This document shows positions 60,081 to 64,000 of a stretch of DNA of 64,000 nt, piece after piece. Position 1 is the first letter of the stretch, and each line of letters opens with the position of its first letter. The DNA is from Stercorarius parasiticus (taxonomy: Eukaryota > Chordata > Aves > Charadriiformes > Stercorariidae). The notes below the pieces were generated by a model that had not been told where the DNA came from, ran no database searches, and saw only the letters and a list, made by a program, of their open reading frames with translations. Made by a program: the position numbers and the translations under genes. The stretch covers positions 219,109 through 283,108 of the forward strand of contig VWZL01001304.1 in assembly GCA_013396915.1 (NCBI GenBank). Direction: 5' to 3'.

Positions 60081-62771
60081 CTAAAGGAAGAAAAAAACCA
60101 ATAATTTTATTGAGATCATCAACTTGCTAAAATCACCAGCAGTCTCTTAAACGGGTCAGTGAAAGGTAATGAAGGGAATTACTGTTCAGTGCAGCTCTAC
60201 AGAAAAATGCTATAAATTAAGGATACTTACACTGCAGTATTTTATCATTCTCCAGCATGAATAACTGACACCTGTATTAGCCTACTCACGTTGATCCTTC
60301 TGACAGGAAGAAAGATTGATCTGGATGACAACATGATGCTTATCTGATACAATTTGTCAGAACTGTTTTATCTGCAGCGTATCTAACTGAGAAGGTCAAC
60401 AAGCCTAGTGCAATGATACTGGAAAAGAGCCTACAACTAAGCACTTGCTGCAAATGTGTGAAAAAATAATGATCATGTAGTGCTTTTGCTCCTTGGTGTC
60501 CAATGACTAAGACATTAGGAACAGCCTGTCTTTCCCTTATATACCAGACAACCAATCTTGCCTTTAGATAGGACGTAGCAGTGTCTCCACTGAGCGTGTT
60601 TTTCATGTTATAGCATAGAGCACTTTAGAGTAGTGGTGTAAAAGAAGTGAATCATCAAAGGATATGCCTTTCCCTTCCTCGCTCGCAATTTTAGAAGACC
60701 TGCTTTAGTACATCCCTGGGATACCTCCTACACTACTGCACTGCAAAAACTAAATCCTCAAACCTACAGATATTAAAAATGCAAATATTAAAGTTTTAAA
60801 TACGTAAAACTTTAAGCAAAATAATAACCTGTAAAATCACTGGAATTATTAGTATGTTTCCACTTAGGCACATCTGTTTTCAGGATTAGAGATTAAGAGT
60901 CCTGGGACCACTTTATAACTCATACACTCTCAGAATACCCAAAGGTTGGCAAAAAACCATTTCCATTTCTTAAAAGGGACACATGTCTACCGGCTGTCCA
61001 CAGTAATAGGACTTAGTGGTTAATGCTGTGAACTCTATTTTGAAAGGAGCCAAGAAGAAAACTAGATAATATTTGTAGAAAAAGTAGTCATAAAGTATGA
61101 CAGTGAGAGCCATATAGCAGAATGATTTAGGATAACTGGGGTTCTTTTTCCTCTTTTAATAACAAAGGATAGGGGTTTGTTGGTCAGAAGATCCAAGAGC
61201 CAAATATTTGTCACACAAAAAACAAACTAGAATTGATTGTCCAAAATTATTTTTTTAAATCCATGCCAACTTTTCAGTATTTTCACTCACTGGCTGGAGG
61301 CTTCAGGGAGATTCAATAGATAAGACTGTGCAAAACTGACAGCATCTGATTTTCCATAAGACATCAGTGGAAATCAATAGTAAGATGGTAATGTAATATA
61401 TAGTCATTTATATAACCATACAACTCTATGCTGGTCTGGAGGGCTGGAATACTTCACTTTTCCTAGCTGTTAAATTTTTGGCTTATAACTAAACACTCAT
61501 GCCTAATATTGTGAGGCTTTAACATTTACATGAATATATTTTAAAGACTATCACAAACTCACAATTACTTCAAAAAACTTTGTTTTTTATTTCAGTAGCA
61601 ACTTTCTTCAGATTCCACTTTGCATCACCAGAACTGCTAAAGCTCTAAGTGCTTCATTATTTTTTTCACTATTGTAGTCATGACCTGTTTTTATTTCTTA
61701 GTGATCTATTTTCCTTTGTGCTTAGAGAATTATTAGAATGTACTAGGCTAGATAGAGACCTTCCAAATATGAAAGAATATCACTAAACTCAGAATGGGCT
61801 AACTTCCAATTGCATCACTGCTCATAAAAATAAATTAGTTGAAACATGCTGCTGCATTAGTGATTAAAACAGTTAGCCTATTTGCCCTCCTGGCCATATT
61901 AACAATGTTCAGTGATTGCAGCAGTTAAAAATAAATGCAGAAAAGGGCATTTCTGAATAATCAGGAACTAGTATTGCGAAGTCAATGGCTTAAGTTCAGC
62001 AAATTGGATCTAAAACTTGGCTGATGTCATCATGTACAAAATTAAAAGGGTAAAAAATGCTGAGCCTATATATAACTAAATCTATAGAACCCTCTGTTAG
62101 GAAAAAAACCCCACCTTTCAACCAGAATTTACCTTCTTACATAGCAGAATGATACACATAAAAGCGTTTGCTTAGCTGTTGTATCTATTCTACTTTTTAC
62201 TTTGCCATTAACAAAGCTATTTATGCATATATCAATTAGACACTTCCCCCTGATAGCCAGGTCTCTGTTTTCAATTAATTCTACTTCAGCCTACCCCAAG
62301 CCCTGGGCTTGCAAAGGGATCTCCAACTATTCGGACTCTAGGTTCTCTTGCTGGATTAAGGCACCGGTTGTTTTTCTTAGTATTGGTTATGGTAACATTT
62401 ATTATTTGTGCTTGCTGGAGAAGTCACCCACAGGAGAACAAGTGGATAATACAGTTGGGCAATTAGAAAAACAAGTAGGACTGTTTAAATAATGGGGAAG
62501 CTCTTGAATTAGATTAAGCCATAGATCCTGGAAAAGTTTCCCTCACACGAAGCCAGTTGTGTAGCAAAGACCCTGACTGAACAACTACAGGTATATTTAT
62601 ATCAGAAGTAATTTGGCATGGTAGGAATGTAATAGTAAAGTGAAACCATCCTTACTAACAGCCCTCACGCTTTCATGAAAAATACATCATGCGCTGTGTC
62701 TGCATGCAGTCAGTAGGAGGGAGATAATAAACCTTTCATTTCCAATTCAGCCTGTTTATTCATTACTTTAC
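60081..62771 (-). other. ASXL3: Last intron of ASXL3
   Basis: The donor is AAG|GTAAAG (exon base 62772, GT at 62771-62770 on the - strand) and the acceptor is TTTTCTTCCTTTAG ending at 60081. The intron is phase 0 and about 2.7 kb. It is AT-rich, and I see no repeat or coding segment in it; frames up to 96 codons on either strand look random. Confidence 0.93.
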
Positions 62772-64000
62772 CTTAAGAGGTGGAACTCGGGGTTCTTCTC
62801 TGGGTGGCTGATCTTTATCAGATGGACTCGTTGATGAAGCACTACGGTTAGGCTGATCATCATCTATTCTAGCTCTCTTCTCTTTGCAGATTCCAAAACT
62901 GTGTTGTTCTGCTGTTTTCCTCTTTGGGATCTCTGGGTCTCTACTTTCATTCCTCACTTCAGGTGATTTTGTGGGTTCTAATGACTTGGAAGAATGTGAA
63001 CTCTCTAGGCGGCCTTGGGTGCTGCCTGTTAGCTTGTGAGATTTACTTCTGCACACTTCAGAGAATGTAGCTTTCTCTAGAGATGAGGTATATAGTTTGT
63101 CATGTGGCTTTGATGGAAGCAATTCGATATTTTTGCCAACTGATCCTTCTGATAAGACAGATACCTCTGATGGCAAGAGTGTACCTTTCTTGTCACCTCT
63201 TTGCTGAACACTGTGATTTTTAATTTTGATCACCTCTGGAGGAGAGTGTTCTGGGATGGATGCAATGTAGGATTTCTCAATTTCAGAATGTGACTTACAT
63301 GGCTGATGACTGAGGTTTTTGCTTTGGGGCTCTTCCAATACTGAAGTATCAGGCATAATTGTTAGTGGACCAACTTTCATATTTTCAGGGGCACTTTGAA
63401 GTTGCTTTGGCTGAACAACAAGATTCTCTTCTTGAACCACCTTAGGAATGGCAGGGCTTTCTTCTTTCAAAGTGGGAAGGGAGTCTTCCAACAAACACGG
63501 TGATTTCCTTTGTTGCAGAATAAGTCTTTCATTGCTTGGGGAATTAGAAACTGGAGACGTCTCTGATGGAAGAGGCAAACTATTTGCTACGGATGTTTCA
63601 GAAGTTAGAAGAACAGAAGATACTGAAGATGTTTCTGATGTTAAAGGCAAATCAGACATTGGAGATGTTTCTGATGTTAAAGGTAAATTAGAAGCTGGTG
63701 ATGCCTCTGATGTTAAAGGTAAATTTGACATCAGAGATGCTTCTGAAGTTATAGGTGAGGTGGACATTGGAGAGATTTCTGACATTAAAGGTGTGTGCAA
63801 ATTTTCATCACTGGCCTTTTGCTGAATATCACCTTCAATGTTTTCAGTACTGGACACTTCAGATGAGCAAGCTGTTTCAAGAGACGCTGGAGTACAGGGT
63901 TCCTCTGAAGTCGACTGAGTGTCTCCTCCAGGCGAGGCAATGCAAACACATGGTCCCTCTGGACTTCCAGAGGAAAAGGAAGTTTCAGAAATACAAGCAT
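62772..64000 (-). CDS. ASXL3: ASXL3 penultimate large coding exon (partial, 5' part beyond the right edge)
   Basis: On the - strand one frame is open from the window edge (two bases of a split codon, then [11 protein letters not shown]) to the donor after CCT CTT AAG. It codes about 409 residues. There is no initiator here: the first in-frame ATG is not the protein start, and the HARE-HTH and DEUBAD domains are encoded further right. In order: an acidic/Ser-rich part, a seven-unit 12-residue repeat (63534-63785), Lys/Ser-rich disordered sequence, then [19 protein letters not shown], a basic segment conserved in ASXL3, and finally [10 protein letters not shown]. It splices in phase 0 to the terminal exon, giving PPLK-IQLSK, a junction I know from ASXL3. 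Truncating mutations in these two exons in humans cause Bainbridge-Ropers syndrome (established knowledge). Confidence 0.96.
63534..63785 (-). repeat. ASXL3: Seven tandem 36-bp units (12-residue TSETSPxSxLPL repeat) in ASXL3
   Basis: On the - strand seven consecutive 12-residue units follow one another without gaps. The first is [12 protein letters not shown], then [60 protein letters not shown] and [12 protein letters not shown]. The pattern is roughly T-S-E-T/A-S-x-x-S-x-L-P-L. The units differ at the DNA level, so the array is not a recent expansion. Confidence 0.93.

Noticed and set aside
63448..63825. 125-codon + strand frame with a [13 protein letters not shown] repeat
   Set aside because: It is the antisense reading of the ASXL3 12-residue repeat, so its periodicity has no separate meaning.
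1..64000. tRNA, rRNA, CRISPR array, operon or prokaryotic signals
   Set aside because: I saw no cloverleaf with conserved boxes, no regular spacer-repeat array and no compact gene runs. The sequence is intron-containing vertebrate DNA.

Overview
The window is vertebrate nuclear DNA, almost certainly from a bird. The main evidence is the repeat content. There are several CR1 LINE copies ending in the avian tail octamer (ATTCTATG/ATTCTATGAT), and three pieces of avian ERVL-type LTRs. The two genes I can identify also sit in the order expected around vertebrate NOL4 and ASXL3. The genus cannot be told from this sequence alone.

Layout: positions 1 to about 6,585 (+ strand) hold the 3' end of NOL4: intron sequence, the terminal coding exon (4632-4825) and a 3' UTR of about 1.76 kb with three AATAAA signals. 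From about 6.6 kb to about 51.5 kb is a gene desert. In it I can support CR1 copies at 9.37, 11.5-12.3, 19.85-20.35, 21.3-21.7 and 45.7-47.5 kb, LTR pieces at 9.60-9.89 (-), 32.53-32.94 (+) and 39.43-40.07 kb (+), an assembly gap of 25 N at 20020-20044, and some simple-sequence tracts. On the - strand, about 51.5-56.4 kb is probably the 3' UTR of ASXL3, 56397-60080 is its terminal coding exon, 60081-62771 is its last intron, and 62772-64000 is the penultimate coding exon, which runs off the right edge.

The two genes converge tail to tail. ASXL3 is a chromatin scaffold of the BAP1 deubiquitinase (PR-DUB) complexes. The part in view is the long disordered middle and the C-terminal PHD-like zinc finger; the HARE-HTH and DEUBAD domains lie beyond 64000. 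NOL4 is a nuclear/nucleolar protein of neurons and testis with poorly known function; only its last 63 complete codons are here. The genes do not form an operon or pathway.

I found no undescribed multi-gene system. The points most worth checking are a 134-nt exon-like segment in the last NOL4 intron, a seven-unit 12-residue tandem repeat in ASXL3, fold-back palindromes at the 5' junction of one CR1, a nested CR1 with a CpG-dense patch, and a few candidate conserved non-coding stretches in the desert. Most short open frames elsewhere look like chance or repeat-derived frames.
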